Shown here piece after piece: positions 26,515-35,540 of a stretch of DNA of 64,000 nt. Source of the stretch: JAGWRI01 sp035700805 (lineage in GTDB: Bacteria > Gemmatimonadota > Gemmatimonadetes > Gemmatimonadales > Gemmatimonadaceae); contig DASSOG010000008.1 in the NCBI GenBank assembly GCA_035700805.1, positions 31,646 through 95,645 of the forward strand. The letters run 5' to 3'. Numbering within the stretch: position 1 is the first letter of the stretch; every line of letters starts with the position of its first letter. The notes under the pieces are model-generated. The model worked only from the letters and a program-made list of their open reading frames with translations, made no database searches and was not told where the DNA came from. The translations under genes and the position numbers were made by a program.

Positions 26515-26865
26515 TTACTTGATGACCAGGTGCCCGAAGAGGAACAGCAGGGCCACGATGGTGCTCATGGCGATGAGCAGTGGTCCCGTGAACAACGCCC
26601 TGAACAGGCGGTGGTCATAGCGCAGGTGCATGTAGAACAGCACGACGATCACGAACTTGGCAGCCGCCAGGACGAGCAGGATCGGCACGAACCAGTGCGT
26701 GGCGACGATGCTGGGGATGTAGTACACCCAGACTTCGAGGGCCGTGAGGATCGTGAGGATGACGGCGACCTTCCAGTACACGGACCAGGTGGGGTGCTCG
26801 TGCGCGATCCCCATCGCGGTGTGATCCACGTGGGCGGCGTTCGCGTCGGCTTGATCGAGGGCCAT
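26515..26865 (-). CDS. Cytochrome c oxidase subunit IV (CtaF/CyoD-like)
   Basis: A 116-aa protein with three membrane helices (WKVAVILTILTALEVWVYYIP; LVLAAAKFVIVVLFYMHL; MSTIVALLFLFGHLV), the size and layout of bacterial oxidase subunit IV. The FYMHLRYD sequence after helix 2 is characteristic. This small subunit stabilises the copper-binding core of haem-copper oxidases. It is the last cox gene, 11 bases after subunit III. Confidence 0.9.
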   Translation of the reverse strand: MALDQADANAAHVDHTAMGIAHEHPTWSVYWKVAVILTILTALEVWVYYIPSIVATHWFVPILLVLAAAKFVIVVLFYMHLRYDHRLFRALFTGPLLIAMSTIVALLFLFGHLVIK

Positions 26866-26876
26866 GGGGGATCCCG

Positions 26877-27548
26877 TTAGTGGATGAGGTAGACGAGCGT
26901 GAAGATGGCCACCCAGACGACGTCCACGAAGTGCCAGTAGAGGGCGCAGATGTCGACGATGAGCGCATCCTTGGGCTTGAGCCCGCGCTTGAAGTCGATG
27001 GCCAGGAGCGTCAGCAGCCAGAGCACGCCGGCAGTCACGTGGGCACCGTGGAAGCCGGTGAGCGTGAAGAACGACGAGCCGAACAGGTTGGTCTGGATGG
27101 TCAGGCCCTTATGCACGAACGACGTGAACTCGTAGGCCTGGAAGCCGAGGAACGTGGTGCCCAGCAGCGCCGTCATGAACAGCCAGAGCCGGGAGTTGCC
27201 CAGGATCTTCTCGCCCATCGTGTGCTTGGGCTTGTCGGCGTTTTCCACGGCGGCCAGCGCCAGCACCATGGCCAGCGACGAGACCAGCAGGACGAAGGTG
27301 GAGATGGAGGTAACCGGGATATCCAGCACGGCCGGCATCACCTTGTCGCAAAGCGGCGGGCTGCAGACCAGGTGCGGGAAGGGCCCGTGGACGCTGCGGC
27401 CCTTGTAGATCAAGTATGTGGAGATGAGCGACGCAAAGAGCATGCACTCCGACCCGATGAAGGCCCAGATGGCGACCTTCTTGTTATCGAGCCCGGTGGT
27501 GGTGGGCGGGTGCCCGTGATGCTCAAGTGCTGCGGCGGGATTGGCCAT
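26877..27548 (-). CDS. coxC: Cytochrome c oxidase subunit III
   Basis: A 223-aa integral membrane protein with about five to six helices (AIWAFIGSECMLFASLISTY; STFVLLVSSLAMVLALAAV; LFMTALLGTTFLGFQAYEF; TGFHGAHVTAGVLWLLTLLA; YWHFVDVVWVAIFTLVYLI). GFHGAHVT and the C-terminal ALYWHFVDVVW are signatures of COX3. It supports the stability and proton uptake of the aa3-type oxidase. It lies 27 bases after subunit I and 11 before subunit IV on the minus strand. Confidence 0.95.
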   Translation of the reverse strand: MANPAAALEHHGHPPTTTGLDNKKVAIWAFIGSECMLFASLISTYLIYKGRSVHGPFPHLVCSPPLCDKVMPAVLDIPVTSISTFVLLVSSLAMVLALAAVENADKPKHTMGEKILGNSRLWLFMTALLGTTFLGFQAYEFTSFVHKGLTIQTNLFGSSFFTLTGFHGAHVTAGVLWLLTLLAIDFKRGLKPKDALIVDICALYWHFVDVVWVAIFTLVYLIH

Positions 27549-27575
27549 TGAAGAAACCGTGATGGGGTGGTGCGG

Positions 27576-29429
27576 CTATTCGACGGGGCTGAGCAGCCAG
27601 CTGTACAACGAAGCGACCATGCAGGCCGCGCCGCCGAAGATGAAGGTGTACGCCATGGGCCAGTTGTTCTTGTGGATGAACAGCAGGCCGGAGAACATGA
27701 GCGTCATGAACAGGCCGACGAGCAGGGGCTTGATGGTGTTGAGGGGCATGGCGATGCCCAGCTCGCGGGCCGACTTGATGGGCTCGTCTTCCTTCTGCTT
27801 CACCACGACGCCCTTGGAGTCCCACAGCGGATAGCGCGAGGTCACCGTGGGGATCTCGGCGAAGTTGTAATCCGGGGGCGGGCTGGGCATGGACCATTCG
27901 AGCGTCGGCGCGTTCCACGGGTTGCGGCCGGCCACCGCGCCCTTCTTCCAGCTACGGATGAAGTTGATCACGAAGAGCAGCGTGGCGAAGGCCAGCAGGA
28001 AGGCGCCGTACGACGATATCAGGTTGTACAGGTCAAAGCCCTGACCGGCATCGTAGCGGTACACGCGGCGCGGCATTCCGGCCAGGCCCGAGAAGTGCAT
28101 CGGGAAGAACGTGAGGTTCATCGCGATGAACGTGAGCCAGAAGTGCCAGTTGCCCAGCTTCTCGCTCATCAACCGCCCCACGAACTTGGGGTAGTAATAG
28201 TAGATGCCGGCGAAGATGCCCATGATCGACCCACCGAACAGCACGTAGTGGAAGTGGGCGACGATGAAGTAGGTGTCCGTCTGCTGCAGGTCGGCCGGCG
28301 GCGAGGCGTGCATGACGCCCGAGATGCCGCCGATGGTGAACAGCGCCACGAGCGCGATGGCGAACTTGCACGCCACGGTATAGCGCACGTTGCCGCCCCA
28401 CATGGTGAAGATCCAGTTGAAGATCTTCACGCCCGTGGGGATCCCGATGAGCAGGGTGGTCACGCCGAATACGGAGTCGGCAACCGGACCCATGCCCACG
28501 GCGAACATGTGGTGGGCCCACACGCCGAAGCCCAGGAAGGCGATGAGGATGCCCGAGTACACCATCACGGGATAGCCGAACAGCGGCTTCTGCGAGAAGG
28601 TGGGGAGCACCTCGGACACGAGGCCGAAGGCCGGCAGGATGAGGATGTAGACCTCGGGGTGACCGAAGATCCAGAACAGGTGCTGCCAGAGCAGCGGATC
28701 GGCGCCGGCGGCCAGCTCGTAGAACTGCGTACCGAAGAACCGGTCGAACTGCAGGAACACCAGCGCGATGGTGAGGACCGGGAAGGCGAGGATCAGCATG
28801 AACTGCACGATGAACGCCATCCACGTGAACATCGGCATGCGCATGAGGTTCATCCCCGGCGCGCGCATGTTGATGATCGTGGTGATGAAGTTGAACGCCG
28901 CCGCCAGCGAACTCACGCCCAGGATCTGGATGCCCAGCACCCAGAAGTCGATGTTGAGGCCCGGGTTGAACTGCAGCGTGGTGAGCGGCACGTAGCTGAA
29001 CCAGCCGCCGTCGGGCGCGGCGCCCAGGAACCACGACAGGTTGATGAACACGCCGCCGAACAGGAACACCCAGTAGCTGAAGGCGTTCAGGCGCGGGAAG
29101 GCCACGTCGCGCGCCCCGATCTGCAGCGGGATCAGGATGTTGAAGAACGCCGCCGAGAGCGGCATGACCACGAGGAAGATCATCGTGGTGCCGTGCATCG
29201 TGAACAGCTCGTTGAACGTATCCGCCGACACGAGCGCGCCGTTCGGATGCATCAACTGCATGCGGATGATCTCGGCCTCGGTGCCGCCAATCAGGAAGAA
29301 CGTGAGGGCGGTGATGAGGTAGAGGATACCGATGCGCTTGTGGTCAACGGTAGTGATCCAGCTCCACAGGCCCCTCTGCGACCCTTCGTAGGTCGAGGTG
29401 TAGAGCGGGGCGGCAGCAGTGGTTGCCAT
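27576..29429 (-). CDS. coxA: Cytochrome c oxidase subunit I (aa3-type)
   Basis: A 617-aa catalytic subunit with 12 or more membrane helices, reducing O2 to water and pumping protons. Haem and copper ligands appear in order: TMHGTTMIF (low-spin haem His), FGHPEVYILILP (CuB His cross-linked to Tyr), WAHHMFAVG (two CuB His), and YFIVAHFHYVLFGG (haem a3 and haem a His). HPEVY points to a type A oxidase with the K-channel. The soluble C-terminal tail after about residue 560 contains additional membrane segments. It is second in the operon, 20 bases after subunit II. Confidence 0.97.
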   Translation of the reverse strand: MATTAAAPLYTSTYEGSQRGLWSWITTVDHKRIGILYLITALTFFLIGGTEAEIIRMQLMHPNGALVSADTFNELFTMHGTTMIFLVVMPLSAAFFNILIPLQIGARDVAFPRLNAFSYWVFLFGGVFINLSWFLGAAPDGGWFSYVPLTTLQFNPGLNIDFWVLGIQILGVSSLAAAFNFITTIINMRAPGMNLMRMPMFTWMAFIVQFMLILAFPVLTIALVFLQFDRFFGTQFYELAAGADPLLWQHLFWIFGHPEVYILILPAFGLVSEVLPTFSQKPLFGYPVMVYSGILIAFLGFGVWAHHMFAVGMGPVADSVFGVTTLLIGIPTGVKIFNWIFTMWGGNVRYTVACKFAIALVALFTIGGISGVMHASPPADLQQTDTYFIVAHFHYVLFGGSIMGIFAGIYYYYPKFVGRLMSEKLGNWHFWLTFIAMNLTFFPMHFSGLAGMPRRVYRYDAGQGFDLYNLISSYGAFLLAFATLLFVINFIRSWKKGAVAGRNPWNAPTLEWSMPSPPPDYNFAEIPTVTSRYPLWDSKGVVVKQKEDEPIKSARELGIAMPLNTIKPLLVGLFMTLMFSGLLFIHKNNWPMAYTFIFGGAACMVASLYSWLLSPVE

Positions 29430-29449
29430 ACGTCAGGGTCTCCGTGGGG

Positions 29450-30691
29450 CTATTTCAGGGTCTGCAGATACGCGACGATGTCGGCGATCTGCTGGTCGGT
29501 CAGCTTGCCATAGGTACTGGTCTTGCCGGTCTCGGGATCGAACTGGCCCACGCCAAACGTGTACATCTTGACGCCGGGCTTCATCAGGCGGGCGTTCTTG
29601 ATCCAGAGCTCCAGGTGGTGCCTGTCGTTCGGGAACAGCCCGCCGGCAATCGAGGAGCGTGAGGCAATGTGCGTAAGGTCCGGCCCGATCACGCCGGCCA
29701 TGCGGGGATTGCCCCGGATGGTGTGGCAGCTCATGCAGAGCGCATCCATTGACGTGGCCATGAGCTTCTCGCCCTCCACCGGGTTCCCCACGAGCGTGGA
29801 GTCGATGGTCAGGCCAGCCGGAATCGGGGTGGCCGGCACCGCGTACGCGGGAATCTTCGACCGGTCAAAGGCGATGAAGCTCGCCGTGCTCGGCGCGGCC
29901 TGGGGCGCGGCCGCCGCCGTGCGGGCGGACGCGCGCGGCGTGCTGCCGGTGTCCAGCGCCACCGCGGGGGATGCCTCATGCTTCGCCCACGAATCGAACT
30001 CCGCCTGGCTCACGGTGAACGCCTTGAACCGCATGTTCGCATGCGAGGTCCCGCAGTACTCGGCGCAGAACCCGTTGAACACGTCATCACTCACCGAATC
30101 CGGGGTGTACCAGAGATAGTTGGTGCGGTTCGAGACCACGTCCCGCTTGCCGCCGAGTTCCGGGATCCAGAAGGAATGGATCACGTCCGCCGACTTGAGC
30201 GTGAAGTTCACCGTGCGGCCAATGGGCAGGTACACCTCGTTGGCGGTCTTGAAGCCGAGCGTGGGGTAGTCAAACTCCCACCACCACTGGTGGCCGATCA
30301 CGGTGACCTGCAGTGCGTTGGCCGGCGCGGGAGCCTCGGTCCGGAAGATGGTCTCGACACTGGGCACCGCGATGAACGCCAGGATCACCGCCGGCGTGAT
30401 CGTCCAGAGGATCTCCAGGCGGGCGTTGCCGTGCACCTGCTGCGGCGCGGGCTGGCCCTCGCGCTTCCGGAAGCGGATGAGCGTGACCACCAGCAGCGTC
30501 TCCACGAACACGAAGACGAACGAGCCGAGCCAGAAGAGGATATTCCACAGGTGCCCGACTTCTCGGTTGAAGTCGGTGTGGTTATGAAAGATCGAGTTGG
30601 GATGTGCTGGGGCGCAGGCAGCGATCAGCACTGCGAGCGTGGCCGTCAACGCGGCGGCGCTCAGCCGACGCGCGCGGGATTCTGGTCCCAT
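29450..30691 (-). CDS. coxB: Cytochrome c oxidase subunit II with fused cytochrome c domain
   Basis: A 413-aa protein: a signal with a lipobox-like AACAPAH, two membrane helices (NILFWLGSFVFVFVETLLVV and ILWTITPAVILAFIAV), the cupredoxin domain with the CuA site (HSFWIPELGGK, then CAEYCGTSHANM), an Ala-rich linker, and a C-terminal cytochrome c domain with the haem motif CMSCH and a distal Met. This is the caa3 architecture, in which electrons enter through the tethered cytochrome. I chose the ATG at 30691, because residues further upstream have no homology. No SCO or haem A genes are visible. Confidence 0.95.
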   Translation of the reverse strand: MGPESRARRLSAAALTATLAVLIAACAPAHPNSIFHNHTDFNREVGHLWNILFWLGSFVFVFVETLLVVTLIRFRKREGQPAPQQVHGNARLEILWTITPAVILAFIAVPSVETIFRTEAPAPANALQVTVIGHQWWWEFDYPTLGFKTANEVYLPIGRTVNFTLKSADVIHSFWIPELGGKRDVVSNRTNYLWYTPDSVSDDVFNGFCAEYCGTSHANMRFKAFTVSQAEFDSWAKHEASPAVALDTGSTPRASARTAAAAPQAAPSTASFIAFDRSKIPAYAVPATPIPAGLTIDSTLVGNPVEGEKLMATSMDALCMSCHTIRGNPRMAGVIGPDLTHIASRSSIAGGLFPNDRHHLELWIKNARLMKPGVKMYTFGVGQFDPETGKTSTYGKLTDQQIADIVAYLQTLK

Positions 30692-30862
30692 GCGGAGTCC
30701 TTGTACCGGCGTGGTCTGGATGCCCCCAGGGAAGGAGGCGCAAGCGGAGAAACAGCATTGGCAAACTACGGGTGGGTACGGCGCCAAGCAAGCGAAGTGG
30801 GGGCATCCCGAGTGGCCCCGTCGGCAATCCGGAACACGTCGCCGGCCGGCGAATATCCGCCC

Positions 30863-31246
30863 TCAGCCAGCCGGGCGTGATGGCTTCTCGTCTTCCACCT
30901 TGTGCTTCTCGATCACGCCCTTGGTGGCCAGTTCCAGTGCCACGGTGAGCTGGCCCACCCCCTCGCGGGCCTGGCGGATCCGGGTGCCCTCGTTGGACCC
31001 TCGGCCCAACTGCAGGTTCATGGCCAAGACCTGGTCGGCGATCATCCCGAATTGCCCCTTGAGCAACCCGCCCAGGGATGGCAACTGCCGCTTGAGGCTC
31101 ATCAGGTAGGCGCTGCCGGGCGACTTGCGCTTTACCGCCAGCGCGTACTGCTCCACCAGCCCGTGGATGCGCTGGAGGATGACCTCCGCGTCCTCAAGCG
31201 TCTTGAGCTTGGCCTGTCCCGCCCCGTCGAGCCTGATGCCTGCCAT
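30863..31246 (-). CDS. Hypothetical helical protein, 127 aa
   Basis: A 127-aa protein, rich in charged and amphipathic helices and without a signal peptide or membrane segment. Segments such as EDAEVILQRIHGLVEQY, SAYLMSLKRQLPSLGGLLKGQ and VGQLTVALELATKGVIEKHKVE suggest a helical bundle or coiled-coil dimer. The family is not recognised. It is 33 bases after the aspartase fusion gene on the same strand and could share its transcript. A 171-base non-coding gap separates it from coxB. Confidence 0.7.
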   Translation of the reverse strand: MAGIRLDGAGQAKLKTLEDAEVILQRIHGLVEQYALAVKRKSPGSAYLMSLKRQLPSLGGLLKGQFGMIADQVLAMNLQLGRGSNEGTRIRQAREGVGQLTVALELATKGVIEKHKVEDEKPSRPAG

Positions 31247-31279
31247 GGTCGCGCGCCCCGGATGCCGATGGTCCGGAAC

Positions 31280-33148
31280 CTAAGGGGTTTCGGCGCCCGG
31301 CGCGGCCATGCGCGCGGGGTCCAGCAGGCGGTCGATCTGCACGCGGGTGAGCAGCTTCTGCTCCAGTACCAGTTCGGTCACCCCGCGCCCGGTGTCCAGC
31401 GCGGTCTTGGCGATCTGCGTGCAAACCTCATAGCCCAGCACGGGCGAGAGCGCCGTCACGATCCCGATGGAATGCTCCACGAACTCGCGCATGCGGTCCG
31501 GGTTCGCCGTGATGCCCGTGACGCACCGTTCGCGGAGCACCACGCAGGCGTTCCGCAGCGTGTCAATGCTCCGTAACAACCGATAGGCGATCACCGGCTC
31601 GAACACGTTGAGCTGGAGCTGCCCGGCCTCCGCGGCCAGGGTCACCGTCACGTCGCCGCCCACCACGTCAAAGCAGACCTGGTTCACCACTTCCGGAATG
31701 ACCGGGTTCACCTTGCCCGGCATGATGGACGAGCCGGGCTGCATGGCCGGCAGGTTGATTTCATTGAACCCGGCGCGCGGCCCGGAGCTGAGCAGGCGCA
31801 GGTCATTACAGATCTTGGACAGCTTCACGGCACAGCGCTTGAGGACACCCGACAGTTGCACAAAGGCGCCGGTGTCCCATGTGGCCTCCACCAGGTCCGG
31901 CGCGGTAATGAGGTCGAGCCCCGTGATCCGCGACAGGTGGGCCCGCACCTTCTCGGCGTAGCCCGCGGGCGCGTTCAACCCGGTGCCGATGGCCGTGGCG
32001 CCCATGTTGATCTCGCGAATGAGCGCCTGCGCCTCGCCCAGGCGATCCACGTCTTCCAGCATGGTGTGCCCGAACGCGGCGAACTCCTGGCCCAGCGTCA
32101 TGGGCACCGCATCCTGCAACTGGGTGCGTCCCATCTTCACGAAGGGGGCGAACTCGCGGCCCTTCTCCAGGAAGGCCTCGGCCAGGGCCCGCATGGCCGC
32201 GCGCAACCCCTCGATGCTCGCGTGCAGGGCCAGCTTCACCGCCGTGGGGTACACGTCGTTGGTGGACTGGCTGAGGTTCACATGGTTGTTGGGATGCACC
32301 ACGGCGTAGTCGCCGCGCGTCCGTCCCATGAGCTCCAGCGCGCGGTTGGCAATCACCTCGTTGGCATTCATGTTCGTGGATGTACCGGCGCCCCCTTGGA
32401 TGCCGTCCACCAGGAAATGCTCATGGTGCCGGCCGGCCCGGATCTCGCCCGCCGCCTCCACGATGGCCGCCGCCACATCGGGCTTCAGGAGCCCCAGCTC
32501 CTCATTGGCGCGGGCCGCCGCGGCCTTCACCGCCGCCAGCGCGTCCACCAGCGACGGAAACTCGCGGATGGGGGTGCCCGTGATGGGGAAATTCTCCATC
32601 GCCCGGAGCGTCTGGATGCCGTACAGCGCACCCGCGGGCACGTCGCGCTCGCCCAGCAGGTCGTGTTCGCGCCGAGTGTCGCCGCCGCCAAACCCCAGCG
32701 TCCGCCCGCGGCCGGCCAGCGTGGCGTCGGCTGCCTTGAGGCGCTGCGCAATGGCGCGCCCGGCGCGCTGGATGAGCGCGGCGTGCAGCGCGGGCTGGTC
32801 CTTGAGCAGGGGCTCGAGATTCACGCGCCCGAACAGCACGGCTTCGGTGGCCACGAGCGCGCGCGCCGAGGTCCCATGCGGTGTGTCGTCCAGCAGCATG
32901 CCCTCGCCCACCACCTCGCCCGCGCCCAGCGTGGCCAGGGGGCCGGCGTGGTTGGCGGTCTCGATGGCCACGCTGCCGCTCAGGATCACCGCGAAGAATT
33001 CGCGCGGGTCCCCCTCGCGAAAGAGCAGGGCGCCGCTCTCGAACGTGGTGGGCGTTCCGGCACGGATCAGGTGCCAGCGCAGTGATTCAGCCAGGGTGTC
33101 GAAGAAGGCGATACCCTTGAGCAGTTCCTTCCGGGTCTTGTGTGGCAT
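31280..33148 (-). CDS. Aspartate ammonia-lyase fused to an N-terminal cyclic-nucleotide-binding-like domain
   Basis: A 622-aa two-part protein. Residues ~10-125 form a CRP/cNMP-type beta-roll (FFDTLAESLRWHLIRAG, LFREGDPREFFAVILSGSVAIE, then a GEVVGEGMLLDD loop). Residues ~160-620 are a complete aspartase/fumarase-family enzyme with DLLGERDVPAGALYGIQT, HPNNHVNLSQSTND, and the catalytic-loop signature GSSIMPGKVNP near residue 472. Aspartase converts aspartate to fumarate and ammonia as a tetramer. The fused sensor would let a ligand act on it directly. The usual phosphate-binding Arg of the cNMP cassette is replaced by His-Gly. I chose the ATG at 33148 over a TTG three codons earlier. It lies 45 bases after the ABC transporter genes. 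Confidence 0.93.
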   Translation of the reverse strand: MPHKTRKELLKGIAFFDTLAESLRWHLIRAGTPTTFESGALLFREGDPREFFAVILSGSVAIETANHAGPLATLGAGEVVGEGMLLDDTPHGTSARALVATEAVLFGRVNLEPLLKDQPALHAALIQRAGRAIAQRLKAADATLAGRGRTLGFGGGDTRREHDLLGERDVPAGALYGIQTLRAMENFPITGTPIREFPSLVDALAAVKAAAARANEELGLLKPDVAAAIVEAAGEIRAGRHHEHFLVDGIQGGAGTSTNMNANEVIANRALELMGRTRGDYAVVHPNNHVNLSQSTNDVYPTAVKLALHASIEGLRAAMRALAEAFLEKGREFAPFVKMGRTQLQDAVPMTLGQEFAAFGHTMLEDVDRLGEAQALIREINMGATAIGTGLNAPAGYAEKVRAHLSRITGLDLITAPDLVEATWDTGAFVQLSGVLKRCAVKLSKICNDLRLLSSGPRAGFNEINLPAMQPGSSIMPGKVNPVIPEVVNQVCFDVVGGDVTVTLAAEAGQLQLNVFEPVIAYRLLRSIDTLRNACVVLRERCVTGITANPDRMREFVEHSIGIVTALSPVLGYEVCTQIAKTALDTGRGVTELVLEQKLLTRVQIDRLLDPARMAAPGAETP

Positions 33149-33202
33149 ATGCCTCAAAGCTATGCCCGACCCGCGGCGGTGGACAGGAAGCCCGCGGGCG
33201 CC

Positions 33203-34735
33203 CTACCGCAACCCCCTTGGGGCTGACACCCGTTCGGCCACCGCCAGCGCGCCGTCCGCAATCACGGCCAGCAGCGCCGCAGGCACGGCACCGGAGAGCA
33301 CCATGCGCGTGTCGTTGAGCGCCAGCCCCGCCACGATGGGATCGCCCAGCCCCCCGGCGCCGATGAACGCGGCCAGCGTGGCGGTGCCCACGGCTATCAC
33401 CCCGGCCGTGCGGATGCCCGCAAAGATCACGGGGGCCGCCAGGGGAAGCCGCACCTGAAGAAGCACCTGCCGGGGCGTCATGCCCAGCGCCAGTGCGGCG
33501 GCGGCGGCCGGCGGATCGGCGTCGCGCACCCCCGTGTAGGTGTTCCGGACAATGGGCAGCAGCGCGTAAAGCGTGAGCGCCACCAGCGCCGGCACCACGC
33601 CGATGCCAAAGAGCGGGAGCATGAAGGCCAGCAGCGCGATGCCGGGAATGGTCTGCAGCAGGCCCACCAGCCGGATGACGCCCTCCGCGGCGCGCGGGGC
33701 GCGCTCCAGCGCCACGCCCAGCGGGACGGCAATGAGCACGGCCGCGCCCAGCGAGACGAGCACCAGCAGCAGGTGCCGCTGCGTCTCGTGCCACAGCGAC
33801 GCCCGGCGCGACCAGAGGTAGCTGGAGAACGCCGCCGCGCGGCCTGCCGGTTCCGGCGTCCGCACTGCGCGGTCGCCCGTGAGACCGAGGGCGCGGAGCT
33901 CGTCGCGGGCCACGGTGGCGGGCGCCTCGCCGTCCACCTCGATGCGTTCGTTGAGGCGGCGCATGGTGGCCACGTCCAGGCGGCCGGCCAGCTCGGACAG
34001 CGCCGCAATGGCGGCCGGGTTGCGGCGGGCCAGTGCACCGGAGGCCAGCGGGGCCGCCTCGTAGGGCGGAAAGAACTCGCGATCGTCGCGCAGCACCACC
34101 AGGTGGTAGCGCGCGATGAGCCCGTCCGTGGAGTACCCGTCAATGACGTCCACGGCGCCCGCGGCCAGCGCCTGGTACTTCACCGCCGGCAACAGGGCGC
34201 GCACGGCCTTGAAGTGCATGTCGTAGGCGCGGGCCAGTCCGGGCAGGCCGTCGGCGCGTCCAATGAAGTCGGGGGAGAGGCCGGCCCGGAGCCCTGGCGC
34301 CGCCCGGGCCAGGTCGGTGAGCGTGGCCAGGTGCAGCGAGTCGGCCGTGGCCTGGCGGATGGCGATGGCATATGTATTCTCAAAACCCAGCGGGGGCAGC
34401 CAGCGCAGGTCCCACCGGTCCCGGAATTCCGCGGCCACCCGGCGGTACACGGCGGCCCGCCCACCCGTGGGCTGCTCATGCAGGATGGCCACGAGCCCGG
34501 TGCCGGTGTATTCGGGATAGACATCGATGTCGCCGCGCCGGAGCGCGGCAAACGCAATCTGCGTGGCGCCCAGCCCGGGGCGCCGCGTCACGGCCAGGCC
34601 GCGGGCTTCCAGGAGCTGCGCGAACATCTCCGCCAGGAGATACGACTCCCCGAATGGCTTGGACGCGACCACCACCGGGCGCTGCGGCGGCGCGCCGCCC
34701 TGCAGCAGGAGCGCGAACGCGAGCAGGGCGCGCAT
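33203..34735 (-). CDS. ABC transporter fusion: N-terminal substrate-binding domain plus permease (OpuC/EgtU-like)
   Basis: A 510-aa protein combining two functions of a betaine-type importer. After a signal-like start (MRALLAFALLLQGG), residues ~17-285 are an OsmX/ProX-type binding domain: VVVASKPFGESYLLAEM, RRGDIDVYPEYTGTG, and DVIDGYSTDG. Residues ~305-505 are an OpuC/ProW-type permease with about six helices. They include GLLQTIPGIALLAF, the EAA-like ATPase-coupling loop near ALGMTPRQVLLQV, and AFIGAGGLGDPI. Known fused importers such as EgtU carry the permease first and the binding domain last; the order here is reversed. It directly follows egtBDA and the ATPase gene, so ergothioneine or a related betaine is the best-guess substrate. 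Confidence 0.85.
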   Translation of the reverse strand: MRALLAFALLLQGGAPPQRPVVVASKPFGESYLLAEMFAQLLEARGLAVTRRPGLGATQIAFAALRRGDIDVYPEYTGTGLVAILHEQPTGGRAAVYRRVAAEFRDRWDLRWLPPLGFENTYAIAIRQATADSLHLATLTDLARAAPGLRAGLSPDFIGRADGLPGLARAYDMHFKAVRALLPAVKYQALAAGAVDVIDGYSTDGLIARYHLVVLRDDREFFPPYEAAPLASGALARRNPAAIAALSELAGRLDVATMRRLNERIEVDGEAPATVARDELRALGLTGDRAVRTPEPAGRAAAFSSYLWSRRASLWHETQRHLLLVLVSLGAAVLIAVPLGVALERAPRAAEGVIRLVGLLQTIPGIALLAFMLPLFGIGVVPALVALTLYALLPIVRNTYTGVRDADPPAAAAALALGMTPRQVLLQVRLPLAAPVIFAGIRTAGVIAVGTATLAAFIGAGGLGDPIVAGLALNDTRMVLSGAVPAALLAVIADGALAVAERVSAPRGLR

Positions 34736-34775
34736 CACGCCGTCCCTCCGGCACGCCGCGCGCCCAGGCGGGCGC

Positions 34776-35519
34776 TCACGCGTGCACCCCCGCGCGTTCC
34801 AGCAGGGTGCCCACGTAGGCGGTGGCCGGATGCGCGAGCAGCTCCGCGGGCGGCGCGTCCTGCTCCACCCGCCCGGCGCGAAGCACCACGATCCGGTCGG
34901 CCAGCTCCACGGCCTCCGCCACGTCGTGGGTGACAATCAGCGTAGTAATATGTAGGCGTGCGCGCAGCGCCGAGAAGACCTCGCGCAATTCGGAGCGGGA
35001 GATGGCGTCCAGCGCGCCGAACGGTTCGTCCAGGAGCAGCGCGCCAGGGTGCACGGCCAGCGCGCGCGCGAACGCCACGCGCTGGCGCTGCCCGCCCGAG
35101 AGTTCGCGGGGCCAGCGTCGCGCGAACAGCGCAGGGTCGAGCCCCACCAGTTCCATCGCGGCCCGCGCCAGGTTGTCGGCGTCAAGGTGCCCGCGCAGGC
35201 GCGGCACCAGTTCCACATTCCGTTGCACGGTCCAGTGCGGGAGCAGGCCACCATCCTGCTGCACGTATCCCATGCGGCGGCGCAGCGCCACGGGGTCGGA
35301 GGTGGCCACGTCAAGGTCATCCACCAGCACGCGGCCGGCATCGGGGCGGGTCAGGGCATTGAAGCACCGTAATAACGTGGTCTTGCCCGACCCGCTCTCG
35401 CCCACGAGGGCCACCGTCTCGCCGGGCGCCACGTGCATCGAGACCCCATCCAGCGCCGTGACCGTTCCAAAGCGCCGGTGCACGGATTCCGCGGTGAGTG
35501 CCGCGCCGGGTGTGGGCAT
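34776..35519 (-). CDS. ABC transporter ATPase, betaine/EgtV-like
   Basis: A 247-aa nucleotide-binding subunit with Walker A GESGSGKTT, Q-loop YVQQDGGLLPHW, signature LSGGQRQRV, Walker B ALLLDEPFGALD and the switch VTHD. The sequence GLLPHWTV and the general layout match OpuC/ProV-type importers, but the C-terminal CBS pair found in osmotically regulated members is absent, as in ergothioneine-type EgtV. It energises uptake through the fused permease encoded 40 bases downstream. It starts 21 bases after the egtA stop, which places it in the egt operon. Confidence 0.9.
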   Translation of the reverse strand: MPTPGAALTAESVHRRFGTVTALDGVSMHVAPGETVALVGESGSGKTTLLRCFNALTRPDAGRVLVDDLDVATSDPVALRRRMGYVQQDGGLLPHWTVQRNVELVPRLRGHLDADNLARAAMELVGLDPALFARRWPRELSGGQRQRVAFARALAVHPGALLLDEPFGALDAISRSELREVFSALRARLHITTLIVTHDVAEAVELADRIVVLRAGRVEQDAPPAELLAHPATAYVGTLLERAGVHA

Positions 35520-35540
35520 GTGGGCCTTGCCTGGTGGCTG

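Noticed and set aside
27567..29513. 648-aa plus-strand open frame over coxA
   Set aside because: Antisense to an unmistakable oxidase subunit I; its His/Glu/Arg-rich composition is the mirror of membrane codons.
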